Positions 12,201 to 23,092 of a DNA stretch of 64,000 bases are shown piece by piece. Numbering within the stretch: the stretch's first letter is position 1; each line of letters opens with the position of its first letter. This DNA is from Theristus sp. LFF4_11 (Eukaryota > Nematoda > Chromadorea > Monhysterida > Xyalidae). Both the position numbers and the translations under genes were made by a program. Where the stretch lies: positions 1-64,000 of the forward strand of contig JASANC010000392.1 of NCBI GenBank assembly GCA_030248135.1, given 5' to 3'. The notes beneath the pieces were generated by a model, which saw only the letters and a list, made by a program, of their open reading frames with translations, ran no database searches and had not been told where the DNA came from.

Positions 12201-13115
12201 GAGAAGTCCTGGTCTGAACTCTGAAGACGGGTGCACGCTGCGGTTGCGCCGGTGGCGAACAAACACACGAACATGCAACACACCGTGGTGACTGGTGTTT
12301 TTGTTTTGTTTTCGTTTTTTTTTTCATTTGGTCGCGCGCCGGTTCCAGAAATTATAAGCTATCGTGATTATCTTTGTGTGCCACTGATCATCTTTGTGCA
12401 TGGCCAACACCAACCAATCACACCAAATTCTGGCGAGACGTGCGCGAGATTTCAACCAACACCAAACAGAAAAACACAAACCGAAGCACACAATATATTT
12501 CGTCGCGTTCATGGCACAAATATGGCGTCATTATTTTGGATGAAATGAAGTATTGTGGAAAACCAAAAAAATCGGCAGAAATTTGCGGCCCTCATGCATT
12601 TCCGGGCAAGGAATCAATTTATGAACTCTCTTCGTATCTTACTCGAACAAATTTGTGGTGTGTGCCACAGAACACGATGCTTTCTGCAACTCATGCCGAA
12701 AATAACACAGCAGTTTGTGCCATGAACGCGATGTGATTCACTGACGGCCACTACTGCTGCTGCCGCCCGATTTGCGGCGCTGTTCGCTCGAGCACATCGA
12801 GCGCGGCGGCGACAACGAGAAGCGAAGGCGTCGCTCTTTTGCGAGACCAGCGTCGTGCGGCTGCAACTGCAACCAATCACCACGCTGTTCATCCCGCAGT
12901 GCACAGCATTTGATGTCCAATTGCTCCGACGGCACGTATCGACGCGCCGCTGCGAGCAGCGGCGGTGGCAATGATGAATCGTGCACAGCACTGCGGCGTT
13001 CGTTTGCGGTTTCTTGCTTGGCCGCTCGCGACGACGACGGTTGTTGGAAATCGAACTGGTTCAAGAATGACGCCAACGAGAGACGCCGCCGTGCGCTCGT
13101 TGATTTGTTGCTCAT
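6202..13115 (-). CDS. Gene 2: 761-residue protein with a SUMO-interaction-like acidic motif; family uncertain
   Basis: Eight exons (high to low): 13115-12742, 12237-12170, 12047-11782, 11548-11121, 9232-8923, 8611-8210, 7058-6816, 6396-6202. All phases agree and the sum is 2286 nt, ending at TGA 6204-6202. The ATG at 13115 has a good context (CAACCATGAGC). The N-terminus is basic and Ser-rich (ARRRLSLASFLNQFDF). Residues ~148-153 are a KKRRFR nuclear-signal-like patch. Residues ~421-434 are IDVIDII followed by seven Asp, like a SUMO-interaction motif. The C-terminal part (617-761) has a regular alternating hydrophobic pattern, including SSVTVWLAQ, LTLRVQAIESLDCALTAVHC and FDELYTVLVRSDECAWW. 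The block at ~620-670 faintly recalls the DNA-repair scaffold SPIDR as I remember it, but the protein stops much sooner than SPIDR does. I therefore assign no function. Donor choice for exons 1-3 and 7 is less certain than for exons 4-6. Confidence 0.6.
7389..7737 (+). mobile_element. tRNA-derived SINE, full length, with 16-bp target-site duplication and (CAA)n tail
   Basis: The head contains an A-box-like TGGCTGAGTGG and a perfect B box GGTTCGAATCC, as in RNA polymerase III promoters derived from tRNA. The body includes AATGACATCGCGCCCATGCA and the tail is (CAA)n. The 16-bp CAACCAACCAGCAGCG occurs at 7373-7388 and again at 7738-7753, immediately flanking the element. This is the expected mark of target-primed reverse transcription. 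The T- and anticodon-stem pairings are degraded, so it is not a functional tRNA. It lies in a gene 2 intron. Confidence 0.85.
7857..8066 (+). mobile_element. 5'-truncated second copy of the same SINE
   Basis: Homology to 7522-7737 begins at ATTCACAAGATTGCTG and runs to the (CAA)n tail with scattered differences. The pol III head is missing, as in 5'-truncated retroposition. ACGCAAAT at the left edge and ACGCGAAT at the right edge may be an imperfect target duplication. It is in the same intron, 119 bp from the full-length copy. Confidence 0.75.
9480..9660. repeat. Dispersed repeat, related to 58905-59055
   Basis: TGATGCGGCAATTTTAAAAT, AATTGCCCAAGTGAC, CCAATTTTGAATTCC and CTGCAATCC occur in the same order at 58905-59055. 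The two share blocks but not full identity, and no coding capacity is seen. It sits in a gene 2 intron. Confidence 0.45.
10008..10125 (-). rRNA. 5S ribosomal RNA, copy 1
   Basis: This 118-nt gene on the minus strand runs from GTCTACGACCATACCACGCT to GGTGTCGTAGGC, and its ends pair to form helix I. The internal control regions of 5S genes are recognisable (AAGTTAAGCAGCG, GTACTTGGATCGGAG). A T5 run follows immediately (plus-strand A run 10003-10007), as expected of a pol III terminator. It is identical to copies 2 and 3. It lies in the large gene 2 intron 9233-11120, in the same orientation as gene 2. Confidence 0.93.
10343..10460 (+). rRNA. 5S ribosomal RNA, copy 2
   Basis: 118 nt, identical to copies 1 and 3, but on the plus strand and so antisense to the host gene. 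It is followed directly by TTTT. Its flanks are unrelated to those of the other copies, so it is not a unit of a conventional tandem 5S array. Confidence 0.93.
10840..10957 (+). rRNA. 5S ribosomal RNA, copy 3
   Basis: 118 nt, identical to copies 1 and 2, on the plus strand. It is followed by C and then TTTTTT, a strong pol III terminator. It starts 497 bp after copy 2, with non-homologous spacer. Confidence 0.93.
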
Positions 13116-13125
13116 GGTTGATTGG

Positions 13126-13132
13126 CTGAAAC
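13126..13132 (-). promoter_or_regulatory. Candidate (trans-)splice acceptor just upstream of the gene 2 start codon
   Basis: On the minus strand GTTTCAG ends 10 nt before the gene 2 ATG. It has the same form as many internal acceptors in this window. With ATG4 lying 626 bp upstream on the same strand, this fits a spliced-leader acceptor of a downstream operon gene. That is inference: a conventional 5'-UTR intron would look the same. Confidence 0.35.
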
Positions 13133-13501
13133 TGATTGACCGATGGGTGGAACCCCTTGTGATAAAAGCATGCGGAAAAACAAATACTATGAAATTATTA
13201 GGTAATTCTGATGGGCGTTTCGCCAATTATTCGTTGAGAAACATCCCATGAGAAACGGAATTCACGGTTTCATTGGAAGAACACGAAAACTCACACGAAA
13301 ACACTTTCAACTGTCAACACTGTTCATGTTTTAGAATTCGGTGCGAATTTGATACTCATAAAAATACAAGCAACATAAAATCAAAGTGCCCACAGCAACT
13401 GATTCGTTTGCAACAAACTGCTCCAACATAGACCACACCAACACACTAAGCTGCGTATTTTTTATCACCGCCATGTACTATTTTTCCTCTCGTTTCTCTA
13501 G

Positions 13502-13507
13502 TTTATT
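13502..13507 (-). promoter_or_regulatory. ATG4: Candidate polyadenylation signal of ATG4
   Basis: AATAAA on the minus strand (TTTATT on plus), about 235 nt after the ATG4 stop and before the gene 2 start. Position is plausible but there is no other support. Confidence 0.3.
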
Positions 13508-13741
13508 TATCAGTGCCACTCTCTTAAAAAATTTCAATGAGGCGAATCATATAAGTGAAATTCGGCTCATATCACAGCGCCAAACAAAACACAGAAGAAA
13601 CAAGACCAAAAACAAAACAAAAAAGACAATCAGATTATTGATTTTACATGTGAATAGTTGGTGATAAATGCAAAATTCAATCAGTGAATCAACAACAGAT
13701 GAAGCATCACACAAGGAAGCACATTCGTTCGTCTTCAAGTT

Positions 13742-16700
13742 TCAATCGAGCACTTCAAACTCATCGTCCGTGTCGTAGTGCGATTCAAACGTGGCGTAAT
13801 CTGCAATCGCTTAAGTAAGTACAAAGTACAAAACACTAAACACCGCGGAATCGACAAAATTTAATAAGTTTCCATGCGTTTTCTGCGACTTGGCCAAAAA
13901 TAATTTCAGACGAGGGATAGGTAGCCTCACCAGTGATGTGCCCCTCTCTGGATCTGATGTGAAAGCCAAAACGGGAGGGACCACTACCAGAGCCAGTAGT
14001 TTTCATCTCCTGGTTCCACAAAAGAAACTCAGAAACAAACAGAAAGACTCCAATTTTTGTTCAAATAAAGCGAGCCTTGAATCTTTGGTGCATCCTCGCC
14101 GACGTACGGCACAAATTTCGGAAAGCCCTTTGGCCTTGTTTCAAGCAGCTCGAACAGAGGCGGACTGCTCGCTGGGAAGACATCCTGAATGGAAAAAAGC
14201 GGACATTTTGCTGAAGCTGCAGATAATTTGAAAAATGACAATAACATCAAGCAAACAAAAACTGCTCCAAAAATCTATTTATACCCTTCTTAGGCGCACA
14301 ATCAAATCATTCAACTCGTCGCGCGTCGCACAAAGCATGCCCAACGCCAATGATGGATCCAGCTGAAGAAGGTTGAACATTTCCACAAACATTTTCATTC
14401 TTGAAAATACACGGTTTGGCTGGCTGGCTGATTGATTAGTCATGTCAATGCCATGGTCACTCATGTCATGTCACCCAAAGCAAAATGAGATGAAGTTATG
14501 TGACGGCCCGGCCCACTATTTGTATCAGTGAGCGAGAAGTCAGAGCATTTGGGCTGTAAACGCCCATTCATGCACTCGGGCGTCACTTTAGCACTTGAAG
14601 CTGTGACGTTTTTGCTGCACGAATATGCAGCGAACGTGACGCCGCCGCCCGCTTCAAACACACGGCTCATCGTCATTTTGAGTCAAAACTACGGTTGGTT
14701 AAAAAAACCGATCTTGCGACAACAACTGATAACACAACACGATTCGCAGAACGCAGTATAAAACTCCGACAAAACTGCAGGAATAATACAATACAAAATG
14801 GCCTACCTATACCACACGAAATAAAATCAACCAACAACGAAACGAAAAACATAAAACACGACAAGCACGACCTGTTCGGCGTGAATGTCGAGCACGAACG
14901 AACTGTGATAGGTGCTGTCGTCGAATTGCTCATTGGTGACGTCCATGTCCAGCGCCTCCTGGCACGTGTGCGGATCGAGGTAGAGCAGTTTCTCGGAGCC
15001 GATGCAGCCGTACAAATAGAGCGCATGGTTCGGTCGTCCGCCGATCACGCCGACGCACTGCGGCAGTGCGAAAAACGCCTGCGAAATAGGGCACATGCAA
15101 TGCGCTAATCACCTGATGCATTTCCGTGCACGCATTCCTGTGGAGGCGGAATCCAGGCAAATCAATCAGCTAATTGCATATGATATAGAAATAGACTGAC
15201 TGTGTATGCGACAGTGATTTGTGGGAACTGGCATGAAAACGGCTCGGCAGCACCACGTGTGACCGCAAATCACTTCCAGACACACTTGAACAACTTCAAG
15301 CTACTACTGGCAGAATTGGTGATGTTTGAACGTCGATGCTGCTAGGCGCACTCCAAAAAACATCCTAGGGTATTATGGTACCCCAGCTTCTGCAAAACGC
15401 CATCCATCACAAAGAAAAAAACCGTTTTACGCGTGCAATTCACACTCCAAAACGACCAAGCGAACCTGTATTGCGGGCAGATAGCACTGATTGAGCGCAG
15501 TGAGTCCGAGCCGCAGCGGCACGATCAACAGCACCGGACACCACAACTCGTCACGATCACTGTGGTGGTTGGCCGTTGTGTCACGTGGCGGTGACGCCGA
15601 CGGACAATCGCAATCCAGCGCTGCATTCGCATTCGCGGCAGCACAATCACAGGATATATTCGTCGAGCTGCGTTCGCACTGGTGTACAGTTGAATTTGAA
15701 TTCGCACCACGGCCATCATCAACGGAGTGCCGCACCGTTTCCGACGCAACGCCGCCAGTTTGTTGCGTGTTCGAATGGTGGCGTCGCCTCGGTCGACGAC
15801 TGCTCGCGCACAACTGGCGAATGTCGTCGAGGATGACGAGATTGTCCATGGCGACCAGCACTGACAGCGCCGTCGCCGGGTTCTCGTCGAAGAACGCCAA
15901 CTTCTTCAGCACCTGCGCCACCGTGTTCGGGCCGAACCATTCGCCGACCGGCTTGCCTTCGCTGACGCCCATTTGCGCTGCAAAAAACAACAACAACCAA
16001 AGTTGAGTGAGCAAACACCGCTGAAATTGAGTGAGCACAGTCTTATTTCTATGTGAAATTAACTGATTGGTTGGTGACCACCACGTGGTGCCTGTCTGCC
16101 TCTTCAGTATTGTCTGCACAGAATCCATGCACATCACGCGGCCACCAAGCCAATCAGCTGATTGCATATCACATATAAAGGTTGACTGCAGTGCCCGGGC
16201 GATCCATACGCAACAAAACGAAAACCTGCTTAACAGCAGATGCAGTTTTTCGGTCCGGACAATGAGGTAAATTGAGTGATGGTTTCATGCAATTGGAGTT
16301 GGATGAAGACAAATTAACATGATACGCGGTTTGTCTCGCTTGCATGATGCAGCAAATCGAGCAAGTGTGTAATTTTGTTGTTCTATTCTATTGTGGATTT
16401 ATTCAAACGTGTCCGGACTAAAACGACGTCATTTGCTTCAAAAAAGGCCGGTTTGTCAAAGTGCAAGCACTAAAATGTCAGCTTGGTGTGATTGATTCGA
16501 CATTCACCATTTGTTTACGGAAGGAAACCGGCTAAACGGAAAGTCTGGTTTGCTGTGAACGGCAAGCGCGTGTTTGGCGGCACATGACGTCATTTCAGTG
16601 GGACACGTTTAAAAAATAGGTCACACACACCCTTTCAACTCGTAGCAGTTCAGTATCTTTGTTGAGCTAAAATGTGCCACTCACTCACCGTCACCGGCTT

Positions 16701-18251
16701 TCTGGCACAATTTTCCGCAGAAAAACAAGAGACGATACGATAAAAAAACAGACCGATTTGATGAATGGAGTAGAGCGTGTCCTTTTTGTCTGCGAACAAA
16801 CGAAGCAGTTCGTAGTAGGCAGTGTCATTTTCACCGAGCTCTTTTTCGCCCGGTCGTTTCCAACGCCACTCTAAATTGAAGATACATCCATGAGAAACCG
16901 TAAAATATGAAAAAAATCAACAATCTACCACCGAGTAAACTTTTAAACAACCTCTCCACCCCACCACGGCCAGGCAGGAAACTGTGCAATTCACAATGTA
17001 AAAGACTCAAAACAGCGCACGGGAGGGATGTGGCCAAACAGATTCAAACAAAAGTTACTATGACCGTGCTGCAATGCATTTTCGTTTCTGTTCTAAAAAC
17101 CAAAAATCCTGTTTTTGCCCAAATTTCCGAAAAACCGAACCAACCTGCACCGAGAGTGAGCCTGAGCAGGGTTTGAGCGAGCAGCATCTGTCCACAGCGA
17201 AGCATGCAGCCCCAGCCTTGGTCGGAATTTGGGCCAATGCCACCTGAAAACAATTGGGGCTGCATTGACCTAAGCAAAAATGAATGCCTCCTGCATTTCC
17301 TAACGTCAGTTTTCAACTGTCATCAAGTAGTTTTTGAGGATTATGTTGATAATTCTCCTTTATGAACCGGTGGGGTTGGCACAGGAAATAAGTTTTACTT
17401 CCTGTTTTTTTGCAAAAATAAAGAACCGGTTTTTACTTTGAACAATTTCGAAAATTTAGGATTGAATCTGGGTGTTGGGAGAGAACAGAGAACAGTTAGG
17501 AACAGAATCTTTTTCCCCTGGCAACATCAAAAACCGGTTTTTTACCATCCCTTTAAAACTGGTAATAAAGTGAAGTGACAATAATAAAAAAGGTTCACAA
17601 CACATGCCGATGGGTGCAAAGTTCCGTCGATATGTCATCCATAACAGTGATGTGATGTGCTGCTTGATTGCGTCAAAATCTGCATAGTTTGCTTGCATTT
17701 TAAAATTTCGCGACATTTGCTGCGGAATAATACAAATCAAAGTAAACGCTAAAACGTGAAACGGAATAAAGGCTTTTCCCTGAATCCAGAGGCATGGTTT
17801 GGTCTCTTCATTCCGGTTTCATGGCATGTATTCAGTTCAACATGCTGACCATAGTCGCAAGCATAGTTGTTCTAGGGGGGGGGCTGGGGGGGGCCCAAAA
17901 ACTTTTCGAATCTATCTCTATCAGAAAGATTTTTTCTTTCTGAAAAAATAAAGATCAGAAAGATTAAAGGCCGTCTGACGGCGACGGAGAACGAGCGACC
18001 ATAGTTGGCTTGGCTAGCCAACACTTAAGAATTTCATTCTTCAAAGTTCCGCAGCGCGAACGATGGGGCGAGGCCGAGGCGGGCGCACCAACAACACAAA
18101 AATCAAAAAAAACACGAACGAAACAAAAAACTGAACCTGTTCGGGCAGTGTACTGAACGCCGAGTATGAAAACGGGCGACTGCACATCAAACAGAGCGTG
18201 CTCCTCAAACTCATAAACGTCCGGCTCCACAAACATGCACGATTCAAGCAT
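13742..18251 (-). CDS. ATG4: ATG4 autophagy cysteine endopeptidase (Atg8-processing)
   Basis: Exons (high to low): 18251-18137, 17679-17608, 17243-17145, 16870-16754, 15977-15466, 15078-14872, 14362-14285, 14184-~14104, 14009-13931, 13800-13742, about 472 residues. Peptidase C54 features run in order: VFILGVQYTA; WMTYRRNFAPIGG; catalytic Cys ~75 in SDQGWGCMLRCGQM; YSIHQIAQMGV; FGPNTVAQVLKKLAFF; VPLRLGLTALN; VGVIGGRPNHALY; catalytic Asp ~340 and His ~342 in YLDPHT; LDPSLALGMLC. The C-terminus ends DDEFEVLD, a LIR-like F-x-x-L in acidic context, as in ATG4B. ATG4 cleaves the Atg8/LC3 C-terminus and delipidates membrane-bound Atg8 (family knowledge). The loop at ~180-285 is long and Ser/Asn/His-rich. 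Exon 2 ends at a GC donor (G|GCATGT), required to keep the conserved frame. The start ATG is the first Met in exon 1; an acceptor-like TCTTCTGCAG lies 32 nt upstream. The exact end of exon 8 is uncertain. Confidence 0.93.
16049..16186. mobile_element. CAATCAGCTGATTG-type short inverted-repeat element
   Basis: Left arm ATGTGAAATTAACTGATTGG and right arm CCAATCAGCTGATTGCATAT are near-complementary around a GC-richer centre (TCTGCACAGAATCCATGCAC). Similar arrangements occur at about 1745-1910, 2886-3010, 15083-15190 and 56195-56310, so this is a dispersed MITE-like family. It lies in an ATG4 intron. Confidence 0.55.
16389..16618 (+). mobile_element. CRE-bearing MITE (copy 1 of 4), ATG4 intron
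   Basis: It starts TATTGTGGATTTATTCAAAC and ends GGGACACGTTTAAAAAATA. The termini are inverted (TTCAAACGTGTCC) and extend inward to a TGACGTCA-type palindrome in each arm. In this copy the left palindrome is mutated to CGACGTCA. Other copies are 25486-25724, 33608-33839 and 54695-54917. Confidence 0.8.
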
Positions 18252-18369
18252 GCTGTTGCTCTGCTCGCTCGCTGTTGCTGCTACTGCAGAAGATTTACTT
18301 GCGATAATCACATGGGGATGGAGCCTGAGAGTGGGATCAACTTTTTACTTCAAAAAGTTTCGGCTTTTA

Positions 18370-21300
18370 AGTCGGTCGGGTTCAGTAGCGAAAGCGGGAC
18401 CTCGGGTGAGGGGGTGTTTGCCCAATTTTAGAGGGGTCAGGTGCTTTCTCGGTGAGGGGGGTGCACCGTGCACGGGCAGCAAATTTTCCTGAGGGTGTGC
18501 ACTGGCAGAAACCCACCCCCTCCCAATAGCGAAAGCGGGACCTTGGGTGAGGAGGGGGGGGGGCGGGGGTGTTTGCCAAATTTCAGAGGGGGGTGTCAGG
18601 CAGGACCGTGGGCGGGGGGGGGGGGGGGGGGGGGGTACACCCCCCCCAGCGCACCCGACACCGGCGGGAGGGGGGGGGGCGGGGGGCCCCGGGCCATCCC
18701 CCCCTAAGACCGGGCACCCCCCCCCCCCCCATCGTACCCCCCCCCTCGAAAATTTGGCCGACACCCCCCCCCCCACCCCCCCATGAAATTTTGTCTGGCG
18801 GACACCCCCCCCCCAAAATTTTCTGCACACCCTAAATTTTTTTTCGAAAATCATGATTTTTTGTCTATAAAGTCCATAATATAAGCTGAATATATGATAA
18901 CTTGACCATCTTCATTGTAATTTCAACGATTTTGCAGCAAAATTTAGCGTTTTTCCTTCAAAATTTAAGCGAAAAATAGGGGGGGGTATCATGGGGGGTG
19001 GGGGGGGTGGACCCCCCCACAGAAAATTTTGAAAAAATGCACCCCCCCATGGGACCCCCCTGGGGGGGGGGGTCCCACGTTACCATAGGTTGGACGGTTG
19101 GACCCCCCCCTCACTTTTTGGTCGGCACCCCCCCCACGGTACCATACCCCCCCCCCTCGAAATTTTTTTTGGGCCCACGGTACTGGTGTCAGGTGCCTTC
19201 TCGGTGGGGGGGGGGGTGCACGGGCAGCAAATTTTCCTGAGGGGGGTGCACTGGCAGAAAAATTTCGTCAGGGGGTGCACGGGATCGCACGGGTAATACC
19301 AAATTTTTGCCTTAGAAAAACACAGAAATTCTTGTAAAATACAGAATATTTTGGGCAAACAAGCTGCTTGTTTGGTCAGAAACAACAAAATCTATGCAGG
19401 GACAGACACAAACCTCAAGAAAAATGCAAAAATCACGGTATTTTTGGAAAAAATTGAGATATGAGATGAGATTGACCACCGTGAGGGGGGTGCGACGTGC
19501 GATCCCGTGTTTTTTCGCGGAGGGGGGTGGGGGGAGTCTAGTACCCGTGTCGAGGTAAAGGGGGGGAGGGGTACACGGGTATCTGCCCGTGCACGGGCAG
19601 GATTTTCGGCTGAGGGGGGTGGACTAGGGTTGTTAAAAAAAACAAAAATCGTCATTTTTGTTTTTTTTTTAAATTTTTTTTTAAAAAAAAATTCAAAAAT
19701 TAAAGTTGTGCTAAATCAATCAGGGAGTCCGAAGAACCACATATGATATGCAAGCGCCTCCCGAATGACACCCGTATGGCGGAACTTTGCAGATTTTGTT
19801 TTGGTGACCTCAATTACCCCTTTTCCAAACCGTCACCATGCCTCTTCTTGTGTTTTGACCTCCAAAACGTCACTAATTGTCCCCAGCTAAGCTAATGCTA
19901 AAGTGAAGACAAACATACTGCCTTGAAATTCGATCAATTCTTCTGATGGTGTCGCGACGACACGACACGAAGCAGCAACCAGACAACGTAGCGCTTGCAA
20001 ACGGTGCAGCGAGCACAATCGGACGCTCTGCGAGGCTAATCGTCACCTTATCTGCATCGGAAATGGTAGGCTAAGCTTTGGGACGCTCAAAAACTTCATC
20101 GCAGATGTTGTCGAAGCCTAAAATCAGTCGGTAAAACGGCCCAAAATCGACTGCTAAAGGTTTTACGAGGTATAATCAAAGAAAATTTTTGTTGAACTTT
20201 CGAAAAATTGTGCCAAAATGAGGTTTTCAGAGCATATTAGAGAAAAAATTTTCGAATTTTTAAAAAAAAAAATTGGCATTTTTGTTTTTTTTAATCACTT
20301 TTTTTTAAAAAAATTTATTTTTGTTTAACAACCCTAGGGTGGACCTAGGGTTAGGGGCTTTGAAAAAAAAAATTTTTTTATTTTTTTTTTCGTTTTTTTT
20401 TAATTTGGATTTTTTTTTCAAACTTAAAAAAAAATTTGAAAAATTTTTCTTTTACTTTGCTCTGAAAATTCGATTTATGGCATAATTTTTTGAAAGTTCA
20501 AACCAAATTTTCTTCCCAACTTCTTTGTGTGCTTAGGTACATGTCATTATTTGGTCATTTTGACCGACGTGCTCCATGTTTTTCGATTTGGATGACTTCT
20601 AGAGTCAATTTTTAGCGTTGAAATGACTTAACTGAATTGAAATATCGTTTCAGAAATCGTTTTCTTGCAACTTAGAACATGTTTTTTCAGTCGGTAGGCC
20701 ATGAGATGAACATGATATTTTGTTGATTGGCGTATGTTATAGGTCTACAATGGAGTTGTGCGATATATTGTTAAACAATTGGAGCGGAGATGTTGGTTAA
20801 TACCACATCACACGACCGTTTTTCAGATACCCGATAACATGGCCACATGTTAAAACTTGCGTGCTGAGCTAAACTAACGTGTTAAACTTGCGTCTGTCAG
20901 TTGCCCGCAACGTGATCGCGAAATCATGGTACGTGTTTTCGATACGATGATTTGAAGAGTGGGCTCTCGCCATGTGGCAGATAGCATAGCTGGTTGAACC
21001 TGAAAGTAAGTGTCTTGGGGGGGGGGGGGGCGACCGGGTCGACAGGGGTTGCCGACTTAGCTACAGCAAACAGGAATTTTTGAACACAGTCAAATTTTGG
21101 TAATTTTCTAAAGAGGAACAACTAAGAACGGTTCAATATTCAAGTACACGTCGAAAATTGTCCTGTTTTACTGTTGAAAATGCAACTTTCCCTCTATGAA
21201 ATGGACATAATTTCAATAAAACACGATTTTCGCTCTTATAGTTTTCCGGATCGTTCTGAAAATAGTCTAGATGAACTCAGCTCGACGAGACGCTTCGAAC

Positions 21301-22170
21301 AAACCTAACTTGTAAAAAAAAATTTTTTTTTAAATTTTTTTTTTAATTTAAAAAAAAATCCGGATTTTTTTTTTCCCTAACCCTAGGTGGACCCCCCACG
21401 CACTAGACTCCCCCCACCCCCCTCCGCGAGAAAACACGGGATCGCACCCCCCCCCTCACGGTGGTCAATCTCATCTCAATTTTTTCCAAAAATACCGTAA
21501 TTTTTGCATTTTTCTTGACGTTTGTGTCTGTCCCTGCATAGATTTTGTTGTTTCTGACCAAACAAGCAGCTTGTTTGCACAAAATATTCTGTAGTTTACA
21601 AGAATTTCTGTGTTTTTCTAAGGTAAAATTTGGTATTACCCGTGCGATCCCGTGCACCCCCCCTCACGAAATTTTCCTAAAGCTTCATTACTAAAGCGCA
21701 CGCGCACGCGGCATCGGCATGCTCATGCTCATGATCCACTAGCGCGCCTGCACACGCTCCGGCCCCAACAAGAACTTGTTCAAAACGCAATTGTTCTGAC
21801 ATCTTCCTTCTTGAAAAGGCTTGGCTTAGGTTAGGATTAGGTCAGGATTATGTTTAGCTTTGAATTAGGCTTTAGGATTAGGTTTTGGTTTAGGCTAGTT
21901 TAGGCAACGTCTGCCAACATCAGTGGTTTGTTTTAGTACGACAGGCCAACCGAAATTTTTCTGCCAGTGCACCCCCCTCAGGAAAATTTGCTGCCCATGC
22001 ACCCCCCCCCCACCGAGAAGGCACCTGACACCCCCCTCTAAAATTTGGCAAACACCCCCCCTCAGCCGAGGTCCCGCTTTCGCTACTGCCCCCACCCCCT
22101 CCCCCCGCACTTTCGCTACTGCCCCCTCCCCCGCACTTTCGCTACTGGGGGGGATCATGGATGGTACCGT
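18370..22170. repeat. Large G/C-run fold-back repeat cluster upstream of ATG4
   Basis: GTAGCGAAAGCGGGACCTCG and related modules with GGGGGTGTTTGCC and GGGCAGCAAATTTTCCTGAG occur directly at 18372-18500, partly at 18525-18600 and 19180-19290. They recur inverted at 21950-22150. A longer inner pair, 19270-19640 versus 21375-21665, is inverted and shares CAAACAAGCTGCTTG-like and CTATGCAGGGACAGACACAA blocks. Homopolymer G and C runs of 10-20 bp abound (18600-18790). Many open frames here are artefacts of those runs. No transposase is visible. Confidence 0.7.
19626..20335. mobile_element. AGGGTTGTT-type inverted-repeat element inside the fold-back cluster
   Basis: The 710-bp element begins AGGGTTGTTAAAAAAAACAA and ends TTTGTTTAACAACCCT, giving matching inverted termini. 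The interior includes CAATCAGGGAGTCCGAAGAA and GATATGCAAGCGCCTCCCGA. Related copies, whole or partial, are at 60208-61240, 63601-63741 and 63742-64000. Confidence 0.65.
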
Positions 22171-23092
22171 GGCCGTGGGGGGGGGGGGGTGCCGACCAAA
22201 AAGTGAGGGGGTTCAAACTATGGTAACGTGGGACCCCCATGGGGGGTGCATTTTTTCAAAAATTTTTCTGGGGTGCACCGGCGCAAAGCTTCATTATGAT
22301 ATGCACCTGCCCCGCATCCGCATTGCTCATTGCTCATGATCCACTGGCGCACGTGCACACGCTCCGCCCTCAACAAAAACTCGTTCAAAACGCAGTTATT
22401 TTTATTCCTGCTTTCTTAAAAAGGCTTGGCTTAGGTTAAGATTAGATTAGGAACAGGTTCTGCTTGAGATTAGGCTTAAGTTTGGTTTTTGATTTTTAGG
22501 TTTTGGTCCGTTTTAGCAATGTCCGAGAACATCCAATTTTGGAGCGTGAATTAACTGGAGCGTAATATCATAAAACGTGTCAACCGATTTTTCGTTGTTA
22601 GGAAAAAATTTGTAGTCGCGACGCCACACACCCCCCACCCCCTTCCACCACCGACGAAGTGGAAGGGGGTCAAAATTTTGAAATCAGGTTGACAGGTAGC
22701 AAAAACGCTGAAAATGGCATGCATGAAACCAGGGGTCGAGCCCGATTTTTGGCAAAATGGGGGAAGGGAGCGATGGGAGCGACCAAAACTTGGGGAAAGC
22801 ATGTTTTTCCAGTTGGGGAAGTAGTGGGCTCCTAATATCGTAGAGGGGGGGGGTCCGAGCAGTACCGAAGATGACAGACGTTTTTAGGTAGGGGGTACCT
22901 ACCCGCGGGAGGTGCCAACTTTGTTCGGGGGTGGGGAGTAAAAGGAACCCCGGTTGTCTGCTAGGGGGGTTGCACCGGGTGGTACCACCTCCAGAGGTTT
23001 GCGTTTCTGCGCTGGTCTGCATCATCTGCATCATCATGCGCACAAACATCTACATCAACTTTTGCATTTCTCTACGTTACCGGTGCTACCAG

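Noticed and set aside
18345..18854. Pro/Gly-rich ORFs on both strands
   Set aside because: They are translations of G and C homopolymer runs in the fold-back repeat cluster.
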